Notes under the pieces: generated by a model
Told to the model about the DNA's origin: nothing
Database searches by the model: none
The model's input: the letters and a program-made list of their open reading frames with translations, nothing else
Origin: Photobacterium toruni
Lineage (GTDB): Bacteria > Pseudomonadota > Gammaproteobacteria > Enterobacterales > Vibrionaceae
Direction: 5' to 3'
Assembly (NCBI RefSeq): GCF_024529955.1
Contig: NZ_AP024854.1
Span: 1,116,001-1,180,000, forward strand
Length of the DNA stretch: 64,000 nucleotides
Part shown: one piece after another, positions 36,893-46,622 of the stretch
Layout of the letters: every line of letters starts with the position of its first letter
Position numbering within the stretch: the stretch's first letter is position 1
Program-made: the position numbers and the translations under genes

Positions 36893-38341
36893 ATGAAAGG
36901 CGATATCGGTGTTATTGGTTTAGCTGTTATGGGTCAAAACTTGATCCTTAATATGAACGACCATGGTTTTAAAGTTGTTGCGTTTAACCGTACCGTTTCT
37001 AAAGTAGAAGAATTCCTTGAAGGTCCAGCAAAGGACACTAACATTATTGGTGCGACATCATTAGAAGATTTGGTGTCTAAACTAGAATCACCACGTAAGA
37101 TCATGCTGATGGTTCGTGCGGGTGATGTTGTTGATGCATTTATCGACCAACTTGTACCATTACTAGATAAAGGCGATATTATCATTGATGGTGGTAACTC
37201 AAACTACCCAGATACTAACCGTCGTGTTGCAGAGCTTGAAGCCAAAGGTTTATTGTACGTAGGTTCAGGTGTTTCTGGTGGTGAAGAAGGCGCACGTTTT
37301 GGTCCTTCAATCATGCCGGGTGGTTCTGAAGCTGCATGGCCGGCGATCAAACCAATCTTCCAAGCTATTTCTGCAAAAACAGCAGCAGGTGAGCCTTGTT
37401 GTGATTGGGTTGGTAAAGATGGTGCGGGCCACTTCGTTAAAATGGTTCACAATGGCATTGAATACGGTGACATGCAGCTAATCAGCGAAGCATATCACTT
37501 TATGAAATCTGGTCTTGAGCTTTCTCACGATGAGATGCAAGCGATTTTCCAAGAGTGGAATAAAACTGAGCTAGATAGTTATTTAGTTGAAATTACAGCT
37601 GAAATTCTCGGCTATAAAGATGAAGATGGTCAACCACTGGTTGAGAAAATCCTTGATACTGCTGGTCAAAAAGGTACTGGTAAGTGGACGGGTATTAATG
37701 CGCTAGATTTAGGTATTCCTCTAACGTTAATCACAGAAGCTGTATTTGCGCGTTGTGTTTCTTCAATGAAAGATCAACGTGTTGAAGCTGAAAGCCTATT
37801 TGGTAAGACGATTGCTAAAATTGATGGTGATAAGAAAGAGTGGGTTGATGCATTACGTCAAGCACTACTTGCTTCTAAGATCATTTCTTACGCACAAGGT
37901 TTTATGTTAATTCGTGAAGCTTCAGAAGAATTTAACTGGGATCTAAACTACGGTAACGTTGCACTTATGTGGCGTGGTGGTTGTATTATTCGTAGCGCAT
38001 TCCTTGGTAATATTCGTGATGCATACGATGTGAACCCAGACATTAAATTCCTTGGTTCAGATACATATTTCAAAGATATTTTACTAAGCAGCATGCCTGC
38101 ATGGCGTAAAGTTGCATCAAAAGCGATGGAAATTGGTTTGCCAATGCCAACTATGACATCAGCACTAACATTCCTTGATGGCTATACAACAGCAAGCCTA
38201 CCTGCGAATATGATCCAAGCACAGCGTGACTACTTTGGTGCTCACACTTATGAGCGTGTTGATCAGCCTCGTGGTCAGTTCTTCCATACAAACTGGACGG
38301 GTACTGGCGGTGATACTGCATCGACAACTTACGACGTATAA
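36893..38341 (+). CDS. gnd: 6-phosphogluconate dehydrogenase, decarboxylating
   Basis: The 482-residue enzyme makes ribulose-5-phosphate, CO2 and NADPH. The NADP fold starts IGVIGLAVMGQNLILN; GVSGGEEGARFGPSIMPGG, the catalytic-region GAGHFVKMVHNGIEYGDMQLI, and the C-terminal ANMIQAQRDYFGAHTYER segment are all as in the family. AAGGAG lies 6 nt before ATG 36893; the frame is open further up inside pgl but without support. It is the last gene of the operon and ends at a clear terminator. Confidence 0.97.
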   Translation: MKGDIGVIGLAVMGQNLILNMNDHGFKVVAFNRTVSKVEEFLEGPAKDTNIIGATSLEDLVSKLESPRKIMLMVRAGDVVDAFIDQLVPLLDKGDIIIDGGNSNYPDTNRRVAELEAKGLLYVGSGVSGGEEGARFGPSIMPGGSEAAWPAIKPIFQAISAKTAAGEPCCDWVGKDGAGHFVKMVHNGIEYGDMQLISEAYHFMKSGLELSHDEMQAIFQEWNKTELDSYLVEITAEILGYKDEDGQPLVEKILDTAGQKGTGKWTGINALDLGIPLTLITEAVFARCVSSMKDQRVEAESLFGKTIAKIDGDKKEWVDALRQALLASKIISYAQGFMLIREASEEFNWDLNYGNVALMWRGGCIIRSAFLGNIRDAYDVNPDIKFLGSDTYFKDILLSSMPAWRKVASKAMEIGLPMPTMTSALTFLDGYTTASLPANMIQAQRDYFGAHTYERVDQPRGQFFHTNWTGTGGDTASTTYDV

Positions 38342-38363
38342 TGCGTAAGTGATAGAAATAATT

Positions 38364-38389
38364 AAGCCACCGAAACGGTGGCTTTTTTT
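38364..38389 (+). terminator. Intrinsic terminator of zwf-pgl-gnd
   Basis: A 9-bp perfect stem (AAGCCACCG), 3-nt loop, then seven T. Confidence 0.95.
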
Positions 38390-38418
38390 ATACGTGGTTT
38401 ATTGTGAGTTATTTGCAT

Positions 38419-38715
38419 TTAGCTGGCCATGCGCTGGCAATATAATAATGCGCGTAATTCCATATTTTCTGCTTCAAGTGCCACTATTTGCTTGTGTGCC
38501 TCTGTGCGCATATCTTCATTTGTTGTACGTGTTTTTTCAAAAATATCACTCAGTGCACTAAATAACTCTTCACCAGCAAGTAGCATCTCTTTACCACTGA
38601 TTTCAATATTGTAAGAACGCAATAAATCACGCGCATAAATTGTTAGATCACCTCTGGCGCGACCTATTTCTCTGTCAATTAATGGGCAAGTGTGGGGGTA
38701 GGCGAAACCTGACAT
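38419..38715 (-). CDS. Hypothetical protein, about 98 aa
   Basis: I do not recognise a family. The protein starts MSGFAYPHTCPLIDREIGRA and has a C-terminal Glu/Ala/Leu-rich helix (about 65-95, EAHKQIVALEAENMELRALL) with heptad spacing, which looks like a coiled coil. ATG 38715 is chosen (AAAGGT upstream); an earlier start at 38754 adds 13 residues without support. Single gene. Confidence 0.6.
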   Translation of the reverse strand: MSGFAYPHTCPLIDREIGRARGDLTIYARDLLRSYNIEISGKEMLLAGEELFSALSDIFEKTRTTNEDMRTEAHKQIVALEAENMELRALLYCQRMAS

Positions 38716-38947
38716 ATTCTGTACCTTTAAAGTCAAATATCCATAAACATACAATTGTTATAAACCTCCATGCCTATAAGATAATTTTCGCTTACATTTC
38801 AATATTGATCAATATATGCACAATAAGTTTGACGAAAAATAAACAAACGTCTCTTTTTTGATACATATTAATCAGTAACAACGCTGCTGAGTGAAGTCTT
38901 AATTATCTGTTGATGAGTGTTAATTACAGTGATTTTTGGGTAAAAAT

Positions 38948-38980
38948 AAACCCTCGCATCTATTAAGAGTACGAGGGTTT
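38948..38980 (-). terminator. Terminator of torECA
   Basis: AAACCCTCG and its complement (9 bp, loop of 15 nt), followed on the minus strand by TTTATTTTT. It lies 25 nt after the torA stop. Confidence 0.8.
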
Positions 38981-39004
38981 AAATATCACTTTAAAATCAA
39001 ATGA

Positions 39005-41473
39005 TTAACTTACTTCAATGGGGCCACCAAAGGCGGTTACTGGTGGTAATTCGCCTTTGAATTTTTCAATATTGACCAAACATGTTTGAGCACTGGTCGC
39101 TTGTGCTAATTCAGAGGTTGGAATATCCATGGTTAGAGTATTTGGATCACCATAAGTATCAATCGCACCAACTTTTTCATTTAATGGACCGTACCATGCG
39201 CCTTCCTCTATACGGACGACACCTTGTGGGTAGCTATCTGTGACAACAGCCCCTGCAAGTAATTGACCGCGGTCATTAAATACCCGTACTACATCACCGT
39301 CTTTAATACCTTTAGCCGCAGCATCTTTCGGATTGATATAAACAGGTTCACGTCCTTGCACTGTATAAGTTGCGCGGAATTCATCTGATTCACACATTTG
39401 TGAGTGCAAACGCTTATCGGGGTGACAAGATTGCATCCAGAATGGGTGTTTATCAGAACCAGGTCCACCATGAGAACGTTCTGTTTTTTCAAACCACATA
39501 GGGTGACCTTGACAGTGTTCATAGCCATAACGAGCAATTTTTCGGCTTGATATTTCAATGAAGCCTGACGGTGTACCCAGTGCATTGATTTCAGGATCTT
39601 GACGGAAATCAGCATGGCGAACCCAAGGCTTACCCGTACCAAAATCGAGGAAACCTTGCTGCCAGAATACATTAAACTCAGGCATGTCGAATTTGCCAGC
39701 GTTAGCTTTACGGCAATCGTTATACAGCATTTGAACCCATTGCATTTCATCCATGCCACGGGTGTATTCATTATTTTTACCAAAGCGACGTGATAATTCG
39801 GTGAAAATATCAAAGTCAGTTTTTGATTGATATAACGGATCCACTAATTTTTGCATCGCAATTAAACCGCGACCACTGTATGAGCCCATAACGTCAATGT
39901 CGTTACGTTCAAATTGAGTACATGCTGGCAGTACAATATCAGAGAAACGACAGGTTGCTGTCCATGCAAAATCAATCGTTACTACAGTTTGTAATTTTTG
40001 GAACGCTTGCTTCATGCGGTTACGATCTTGGTGGTGATGCCAAGGGTTGTTACCGCTGATCACCATCATTTTGTAATCAGGCAGAATGACTTTAGAGCCG
40101 TTGTACTTAATTTCTTTGCCGGGTTCTAAAATACAGTCAACAAAACGAGCAACAGGAATAGTACGACTATAACCATTGAAATCGTTGTTATCCCATTTGG
40201 GTTTTTGACCTTCATCGACGTTACGAGGGAAACCACCTGGTGCGGCAAATCCCGTTGATGGCACACCGATACCTGAGTAGTGATGACCATAAGAAATACC
40301 ACCGCCAGGTAAGCCAATTTGGCCAACCATCGCCGCAATAACCGCCCCCATCCAGTAAGGTTGCTCACCATGTTCTTGACGTTGAATACACCAACCAAAC
40401 AGAATTTGAGTACGCTCTTTAACTAGCATACGAGCAAACTCACGAATTTGATCAGCGGGTACGCCACAAATTTCAGCCGCCCATTCAGGTGTTTTCTCAA
40501 CCTTGTCTTTGGTTTCGCCTGTTACGTAACCAATGAACTCGTCAAAGCCCAAGCAATACATCTTGATGAATTCTTTATCGTAAAGGTTCTCAGTGTAAAG
40601 TGTGTGCGTCACACCCAACATAAACGGCACATCCGTTTGTGGGTGAAGATAAAGATGCGTGTTTTCTAAGTAACGTTGAGTCTTATTTTTAACCGGATCT
40701 ACCGAAATAACATTGATCTCACCTGTTGCCACTTTTTCTTTAAGTTGTGCAAGGTAAGGGTAGGACTCATGGGTTTCACAGTTCCAACCTACTTGGAGGT
40801 TTTTAACGGGATCGTTAGCCCACAAAATAATATTCTTACTGTTGTCTAAAATTTCAGACCATGATGTACCTTGAGCATACACTTCAGTCGAACCTAGTAC
40901 GTAAGGCATGATGGTTTGGCCTGCACCTGTTGAGTAGTCGCCAACTTTGGTGATGTAGTTACCATGCATACCAACAGCACGTTGCATATGACTCGTACAA
41001 CTATGGAATTGACCAGTTTGACGCCAGCCTGTTTGACCAGCGTGGAGCGCCCATGGACCATAGTCTTTTTGAATACGTTCAAGCTCACGGTAGAACAGAT
41101 CTAATGCTTCATCCCATGTTACGCGGACAAAGCGATTATTACCGCGCGTTTCGCCACTGAACTTATGCTTTTTAAGCCAGTCTAGACGTACCATTGGATA
41201 ACGAACACGTGATGGATTATAGATAATACCTTTAATGCCATTGAGCATTTCGGTTGGATTTTTATCTATTTCAATCGCTTCAATTTGTTGTACTTTACCC
41301 GCGTAGATTTGTGCACGGAATGCACCCCAATGTGAACCTGAATAGCGCCATGTGCCTTGACCTATATCGTCACTTGCAAACACTTTTGCAGAGGCGAGTA
41401 GGCTCGGACCAATCACTGTTGCCGCACTTGTTGTGGCAATACCTTTTAGAAAACAGCGTCTTGATACAGACAT
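39005..41473 (-). CDS. torA: Trimethylamine-N-oxide reductase, catalytic subunit
   Basis: The 822-residue periplasmic molybdoenzyme starts with a Tat signal (SRRCFLKG at residues 4-11, then a hydrophobic stretch to about 34). The mature part has the DMSO-reductase-family blocks [83 protein letters not shown] and [15 protein letters not shown]. These, together with torE and torC upstream, identify TorA rather than BisC or DMSO reductase. It reduces TMAO, abundant in marine animals, as terminal electron acceptor. The chaperone gene torD is not adjacent in this window. Confidence 0.95.
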   Translation of the reverse strand: MSVSRRCFLKGIATTSAATVIGPSLLASAKVFASDDIGQGTWRYSGSHWGAFRAQIYAGKVQQIEAIEIDKNPTEMLNGIKGIIYNPSRVRYPMVRLDWLKKHKFSGETRGNNRFVRVTWDEALDLFYRELERIQKDYGPWALHAGQTGWRQTGQFHSCTSHMQRAVGMHGNYITKVGDYSTGAGQTIMPYVLGSTEVYAQGTSWSEILDNSKNIILWANDPVKNLQVGWNCETHESYPYLAQLKEKVATGEINVISVDPVKNKTQRYLENTHLYLHPQTDVPFMLGVTHTLYTENLYDKEFIKMYCLGFDEFIGYVTGETKDKVEKTPEWAAEICGVPADQIREFARMLVKERTQILFGWCIQRQEHGEQPYWMGAVIAAMVGQIGLPGGGISYGHHYSGIGVPSTGFAAPGGFPRNVDEGQKPKWDNNDFNGYSRTIPVARFVDCILEPGKEIKYNGSKVILPDYKMMVISGNNPWHHHQDRNRMKQAFQKLQTVVTIDFAWTATCRFSDIVLPACTQFERNDIDVMGSYSGRGLIAMQKLVDPLYQSKTDFDIFTELSRRFGKNNEYTRGMDEMQWVQMLYNDCRKANAGKFDMPEFNVFWQQGFLDFGTGKPWVRHADFRQDPEINALGTPSGFIEISSRKIARYGYEHCQGHPMWFEKTERSHGGPGSDKHPFWMQSCHPDKRLHSQMCESDEFRATYTVQGREPVYINPKDAAAKGIKDGDVVRVFNDRGQLLAGAVVTDSYPQGVVRIEEGAWYGPLNEKVGAIDTYGDPNTLTMDIPTSELAQATSAQTCLVNIEKFKGELPPVTAFGGPIEVS

Positions 41474-41493
41474 AGTATTTACTCCATCAATGC

Positions 41494-42672
41494 TTAGTGT
41501 TGGTCATTAGAAAAATCAGAAGAATGCTTCTGTAAGTACTTCAATACAATAGCTTCGCTATCACGGTCAAAGTTTACAAATGCCAACATACCGTTAAACA
41601 TGCCTGGCCATGTATTGGCATCAAAGTGTGATTCAGCTGGTTGGGTGTGACATACTGAACAGTTGGTGGTGTAAGCTGTTTTTGCTTGCGCCCATACTGG
41701 TGTGATGTCATTGACTAATGAATCTTTAGGCATCCATACTGTTGCTGTTACACGCTGCCAAGGAAGACCGGTTAAGTCATCAACTTTCTCTTCGTATTTA
41801 TCAACGACTTTATCGTTCTGTGCCGATTCTTTAAGTAAAGAAGCAACAGGAATATTCATACCAAAATCTTCCTGAATAACACGACCGTAGCCTTTATCTT
41901 TACGCCAACCTGCAATTTCAACTTCAACGGCATCATCGGTTTCATCAATGACTTTGACACCAGAAGCTGGGTTTAGAATACCGGCCTCAACTTTCATGGC
42001 TTTGTCTTCATAAACAGGTAAGAAGCGAACGCTATAAATCTCTTCGCCTTTGCTGTAGTCCGTTCCATGAGAAAGTTGAACTAACTCTGATACCATGCCA
42101 CCACTGGTATCCATATCTTTTGGTAAGTGGTGCGCAATCCCTTTATGGCAGTCGACACAGCTTTGATCTCGCTCGGCGGCGTTTTTCATTTGTACGCGAG
42201 CAACGGGTGACATTTTTTCAAAGTCCATACCTTTGTAATCATGGCAATCACGGCATTCTTGTGAACCATTAGCTTTGAAACGTTCCCATTCATGCTGTGC
42301 TAGCACAATGCGGCGATCTTCAAATTTTTCAGGAGTATCAATAAAGCCAGCAAAGTGGGCAAAGACTTCTTTACTTGCTTGTATTTTTCGTGAAATTTTG
42401 TCAGTCCAATCGTGAGGAACGTGACAATCAGGACAGGTTGCTCGAACACCTGAGCGGTTTTTATCATGAATAGTATTAACATATTCAGGCACGACATTGT
42501 CAGCATGACAGCTTACACAGAATTCTTCAGTATTGGTTTTTTCAAGGGCTGTATTAAATCCACCCCAGAAAATAATACCTGCAACAAAGCCACCGAGTGC
42601 GAGCACTCCGAGGCTAATATGAACACTTGGACGTGATAGGGTTAGCCAAGCTCTTTTCAAAAATGCTTTCAT
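41494..42672 (-). CDS. torC: Pentaheme c-type cytochrome TorC
   Basis: The 392-residue protein has one N-terminal membrane anchor (about 17-36) and five CxxCH heme sites: CVSCH (about 52-56), CPDCH, CRDCH, CVDCH and, in the C-terminal domain, CSVCH. Four sites in the N-terminal half form the NapC/NirT-type tetraheme domain and the fifth is in the C-terminal domain, exactly as in TorC. It takes electrons from the quinol pool and hands them to TorA. It lies 20 bp before torA in the same operon. Confidence 0.96.
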   Translation of the reverse strand: MKAFLKRAWLTLSRPSVHISLGVLALGGFVAGIIFWGGFNTALEKTNTEEFCVSCHADNVVPEYVNTIHDKNRSGVRATCPDCHVPHDWTDKISRKIQASKEVFAHFAGFIDTPEKFEDRRIVLAQHEWERFKANGSQECRDCHDYKGMDFEKMSPVARVQMKNAAERDQSCVDCHKGIAHHLPKDMDTSGGMVSELVQLSHGTDYSKGEEIYSVRFLPVYEDKAMKVEAGILNPASGVKVIDETDDAVEVEIAGWRKDKGYGRVIQEDFGMNIPVASLLKESAQNDKVVDKYEEKVDDLTGLPWQRVTATVWMPKDSLVNDITPVWAQAKTAYTTNCSVCHTQPAESHFDANTWPGMFNGMLAFVNFDRDSEAIVLKYLQKHSSDFSNDQH

Positions 42673-42715
42673 TATTGTATCTCTTTATATGATGCTTACA
42701 GCGTAAAGTAGGGAA

Positions 42716-42892
42716 TCAACCACCGTGACCGGGAGGACCAAAGACAAACAATTGCAACATCCACACTGTGAAACCGTAACCACCAACGAAAATGACACTT
42801 AAAATAGGGAACAGGAAAATGATAATGAAAAGGAACATTTTCCATTCGCGGCTACGTGTTTTCTTGGCAGTAGAATCAGTAATACTGCTCAT
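42716..42892 (-). CDS. torE: TorE, small membrane protein of the TMAO reductase operon
   Basis: A 58-residue frame with a perfect Shine-Dalgarno AGGAGGT encodes a NapE/TorE-like protein: a polar N-terminus with KKTRSREWKMFLF, one membrane segment (about residues 20-55, with FPILSVIFVGGYGF) and a glycine-rich C-terminus. It is the first gene of torECA, the Vibrio/Shewanella-type order. The role of TorE in electron transport is not settled. Confidence 0.9.
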   Translation of the reverse strand: MSSITDSTAKKTRSREWKMFLFIIIFLFPILSVIFVGGYGFTVWMLQLFVFGPPGHGG

Positions 42893-43333
42893 AAAACCTC
42901 CTAAAAATGAGTTAAAAGTGAAAGTTATTTTTTATAAATAGTTATATCAATTTGAATTTCAATGTGATCATAAGGTAGACCGCTGTACTTATTCAATTAC
43001 TAAATGCATTATTTTGTTATTAAAATAGTATTTTTTTGAATTTAAACTGATTTATTAATATTAAAAATAAAGATATATAATTTAATTATTAATTGCGTGT
43101 AATTGTTACAATGTACGTATTAAATAAAGCGATAGTGATGTTTGTTTTTTGTTGGTGTTTATGGCGTGTTATTGGTGTTGTTGTTAACTGTTATGATGTT
43201 ATTGATTGGTTGTGTTGGTTGATAATCGGAGATGTGATGATTGGAAATGTATTTAATGAAAGTCATCATAAGCTTAATTGTTAATAAAATTACTTATTAA
43301 GACGTAATACAAGCAGTATTTTTAATAAAAAGA
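42893..43333. other. Gene-free, AT-rich region upstream of torECA
   Basis: This must hold the torE promoter. I see no convincing Tor box, FNR or CRP site by eye. The 43093-43284 plus-strand frame is low-complexity and rejected. A purC terminator follows at its right end. Confidence 0.5.
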
Positions 43334-43354
43334 GAGAGCTATTAGATAGCTCTC
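43328..43354 (-). terminator. Intrinsic terminator of purC
   Basis: GAGAGCTAT and ATAGCTCTC (9 bp, 3-nt loop), followed on the minus strand by a T-rich tail (CTTTTTA). Confidence 0.8.
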
Positions 43355-43363
43355 AACTAACGA

Positions 43364-44467
43364 TTAATCAATTAATTGGTATTCTCGACGTAAGATGTCA
43401 ATAATTTCATTTTTTGGATCTTGGCTTAGAATAATTGATTGTCCGGTGATCTTTTCTGCGATATTGGTATATATTTTAGATATCTGCATCAATATCTCTT
43501 GAGGAAGAGCATTGTTTGCGGCTAATGCAAAACGTTCAGGCATCCGTTCTTTATTTAATAAGATATCTGGATCTGGAAAATAATTGAGTAAGACTTGACG
43601 GAAATCTTCTTTGGAATTTTCAATAATTTGTCCGTCACGATAAGCGGCACCGTCCCAAATTCGTGATGAATCTGGTGTACCAACTTCATCCATATAGATA
43701 AGTTTTTCATTACCACTGGTATCTGTGACGTAGCCAAATTCAAATTTAGTATCAACAAAAATTTGGTCTAACTGCGCTAATTCATTACTAATAACTGTAA
43801 AACCATCAGTTAATAGTTTTTCATAGTATCCAATATCATCAATATTACGGAAATTGAAAGCCTGATAATTATTAATGAGATCGTCACGAGTTATATTAAC
43901 ATCGTCAGCTTCTGGTACATTAGGAATGCCTTTTAGAATGCCTTTTGTTGATGGTGTCATCAGTAGTTGGGGTAGTTTTTGATCTTTCGTCAATCCCTCT
44001 GGGAGTTGAATACCACAGAATTGACGTTCACCTTGAGTATATGATCGCCACATTGAACCTGTAATATATTGGCGACAAATAGCTTCCACCATTACTGGTT
44101 TTGCTTTCTGTACTATCCAGACAAATGGATGAGGAATATCGAGAATATGACTATCGGCTAAGCCATTATCTTTAAATAGTTTAAACCAATGATTTGAGAT
44201 TGCGTTGAGTGCAGCCCCTTTACCTGGAACACCTTTCAAACCACCTTCGCCATGCCAAATACAGTCAAAGGCAGAGATACGATCACTGATAATCATAATA
44301 GCAAGAGGGGCATCAGGTTGAACGTTGTAGCCTTTTTGTTGAATAAGACGACGACTGTCTGCTTCTGTTAGCCAATAAACAGAGCGTACTTTTCCACTAT
44401 GAACGGGTTTATCTGTACGAATGGGAAGGTCGTCATTGACGGCAAGAACTTGATCTGCAAGGTTCAT
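43364..44467 (-). CDS. purC: SAICAR synthase
   Basis: The 367-residue enzyme joins aspartate to CAIR in purine synthesis. Seen are [11 protein letters not shown] (nucleotide-binding start), [29 protein letters not shown], and the Asp-rich VDTKFEFGY...[14 protein letters not shown]. It is of the long form found in Vibrio and fungi rather than the 237-residue E. coli form. A perfect PurR operator 120 bp upstream shows purine repression. Confidence 0.95.
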   Translation of the reverse strand: MNLADQVLAVNDDLPIRTDKPVHSGKVRSVYWLTEADSRRLIQQKGYNVQPDAPLAIMIISDRISAFDCIWHGEGGLKGVPGKGAALNAISNHWFKLFKDNGLADSHILDIPHPFVWIVQKAKPVMVEAICRQYITGSMWRSYTQGERQFCGIQLPEGLTKDQKLPQLLMTPSTKGILKGIPNVPEADDVNITRDDLINNYQAFNFRNIDDIGYYEKLLTDGFTVISNELAQLDQIFVDTKFEFGYVTDTSGNEKLIYMDEVGTPDSSRIWDGAAYRDGQIIENSKEDFRQVLLNYFPDPDILLNKERMPERFALAANNALPQEILMQISKIYTNIAEKITGQSIILSQDPKNEIIDILRREYQLID

Positions 44468-44586
44468 GGTGAAATTCCTATTTCAAAATAATGACATCGA
44501 AATACAGAGTACTTAAGATGAAAATCACGTTAAGTACTCATCTTATCATCCATAATACTCGGTTCAATCTTGGACTGCCAGTAAAA

Positions 44587-44602
44587 AAGCAAACGATTGC
44601 TT
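44587..44602. promoter_or_regulatory. PurR operator of purC
   Basis: AAGCAAACGATTGCTT matches ANGCAANCGNTTNCNT in 12 of 12 fixed positions and is nearly a perfect palindrome. It lies about 120 bp upstream of purC and 83 bp after the ydjM-like gene stop. Confidence 0.88.
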
Positions 44603-44684
44603 TTTTGGTTTTAAAGCAAACTAAATATAAAATATGGTAGTGGAATACCATACTTTATATTATGAGATAGTGTGCTAGTGGGAA

Positions 44685-45449
44685 TTAAAAACGTTGATAA
44701 AAGGCATGCAAATCACGTGGTGTGATATAAAACATATGCAATAACCATTGTTTAGTATCGTTTATATTGAACCATTCAGGTGTGAATTGAAAATGACTCC
44801 AATTAGTGACGACCTGTAATGCACCGTCATAACTTGGTGCTAGCTCAAATAAAATAACAATAGCGATAATTTGGGCAAGGCTAATAAAAGGTTTAGTAAA
44901 GGCAAAGGGTTTCAGTGCCGTACCAAATGATGATTTAAAGCGTTTATTTGATAAATCAACACTGTATATTTCATCTAAGACTAAATGAACAATCCCGCCA
45001 AGCAATACAAAACAGCCTGCAAACCAACTATTTGTTGCCGTATGGCCGAGTAATACACAAATATGCACACAACAAAGAGCTATCAGAGTAACAAAAGAAA
45101 TAGAATGGCATGCACCACGGTGGACGGTACAACGATCAAATACTGCTTTGCCAAAATAACGAATTGTAATAAACAATGATACGACATACAGGATCAGTTC
45201 TAACATTGCCACATGAGTATAAATGTGGCTAATGAGAAGAAAACAACAAAACCCCGCTAACAGCGTAAATAAGGCTTTCATTGATGTTGAATGATCTGAG
45301 TCTATGTCAGGTAAAAGTCCACCGATGGTGCCAAAAAAGGTCATCCATAGTGCAATGCTAGGGCTAATATGATCTGCAGACAATAATGTGGTTGCTGTTA
45401 AGCCACTGACAATTGCTGCAATCGTGAAGTGGGTTGAGAAATTGGCCAA
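44685..45449 (-). CDS. YdjM-like membrane-bound metal-dependent hydrolase (DUF457)
   Basis: The 254-residue protein has about five membrane segments and conserved polar motifs of the YdjM family: THFTIAA near the start, GGLLPDIDSDHST (about 42-54), HRGACHS, and HLVLDEIYSVDL. The His/Asp residues probably bind a metal. E. coli YdjM is LexA-controlled and its substrate is unknown. The frame points towards purC on the same strand; the PurR site lies between the two, so they are unlikely to form one unit. Confidence 0.85.
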   Translation of the reverse strand: MANFSTHFTIAAIVSGLTATTLLSADHISPSIALWMTFFGTIGGLLPDIDSDHSTSMKALFTLLAGFCCFLLISHIYTHVAMLELILYVVSLFITIRYFGKAVFDRCTVHRGACHSISFVTLIALCCVHICVLLGHTATNSWFAGCFVLLGGIVHLVLDEIYSVDLSNKRFKSSFGTALKPFAFTKPFISLAQIIAIVILFELAPSYDGALQVVTNWSHFQFTPEWFNINDTKQWLLHMFYITPRDLHAFYQRF

Positions 45450-45637
45450 GAAAAATAAGTTCCAACTGGATACATATACAGGTATTTATCATTGTTAGTT
45501 ATCATAGTTCAATATTTATCACTCTTTTAGTGCAATTAATGAAATTGACTGAGTGAAAAAGAATCAATTTTGATATTTGCGATAATGATGAGGGATAAAT
45601 TATTTATGAATAAGTGGCACATAAAATCAGTATAGCA

Positions 45638-45665
45638 GCCGTATTCGATATAAAAAGAATACGGC
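45638..45665. terminator. Hairpin after the DUF445 gene
   Basis: GCCGTATTC and GAATACGGC (9 bp, loop of 10 nt). There is no T-run, so it may be Rho-assisted or only stabilise the transcript end. Confidence 0.45.
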
Positions 45666-45690
45666 AACTAGATAGCAAAATGTGTTTTGA

Positions 45691-46404
45691 TTAGCCGGTG
45701 ATAAGTGCTGATATAATACCGATAACACCTCCGAATACGCCTCCCCAGATCACTAACCAGCCAAGATGCTCACTGATCATTTTTTGGACCATTTCTTTAA
45801 CCATTTTAGGAGTAAGCTCGTTTAAACGTTGATCAATAATATCTTCAATTTTACTTTCAATATCATTCAATGTTTCAGGCTTAATTAATTGTTGTTTAAG
45901 TGCAACTTTAAAATTGTCTTGTTGGCTGATGTCTATGACTGATTCTTGCATTTTTGCTATGAATGGCTCTCGTAACGGTTCCATCGCTTCTGGGCCTCCC
46001 ATCATGGTTATCATGCCTCCAAATGATGAGTTCATAATCACATCAAGTAATGAATCAAATGTTGGGGCGAAGTCAATCTTGCTGATAATTGGTTGCATAT
46101 CAAGTGATGCGGATTGGTCAGTATCTTGGTTTAAAAAACGGCTAATATTTTGTTGAGTGAAAAACTGTTCCATCATTAATGCTTTTATTGCAGCTTTAAA
46201 TGCTTCAAAACGAGCAGGAATAACCCCTGAACCATAAAGTCCAGGTACTTTTTCAAATAACATATAAATGGCAAGCCAATTGGTTAATGCGCCTGAAAAG
46301 GCAAATAAACCACAATAAAGAATAATATGTTGATTGCTAATATAACCAATGAATAAAAGTAGAAGAGAGAGGGCATTAGTCATGAAACTTTTGTTTTTTA
46401 GCAT
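45691..46404 (-). CDS. DUF445 family membrane protein
   Basis: The 237-residue protein has two N-terminal membrane segments (about 10-45), with the family-typical SGALTNWLAIYMLFEKVPGLYGSGVIPARFEAFK. A helical soluble middle part with short repeats and a C-terminal membrane segment (HLGWLVIWGGVFGGVIGIIS) complete it. The function of DUF445 is unknown. Single gene. Confidence 0.88.
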   Translation of the reverse strand: MLKNKSFMTNALSLLLLFIGYISNQHIILYCGLFAFSGALTNWLAIYMLFEKVPGLYGSGVIPARFEAFKAAIKALMMEQFFTQQNISRFLNQDTDQSASLDMQPIISKIDFAPTFDSLLDVIMNSSFGGMITMMGGPEAMEPLREPFIAKMQESVIDISQQDNFKVALKQQLIKPETLNDIESKIEDIIDQRLNELTPKMVKEMVQKMISEHLGWLVIWGGVFGGVIGIISALITG

Positions 46405-46622
46405 GTGTAGTTCTTAGTAGTTATAACACCGATAGTCACGGTCATAGGGTGGTCAGTAAATAGCATTTTGCCATTGATAATGAGTTCAAATTCTAACAAT
46501 AGAAATTGGTGAGCGCTACATTTGCGTTCGTTCACCTTCAATAACGGCTTTGCGATTTAAACTTTACATGGCAGTTGTTATACTCGCTAGCTATGCATTT
46601 ATTGTCTTACTGAGTATTTTTA

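Noticed and set aside
43093..43284. 63-residue plus-strand frame upstream of torECA
   Set aside because: Low-complexity, Val/Cys/Trp-rich translation from GTT/TGT runs, no ribosome binding site.
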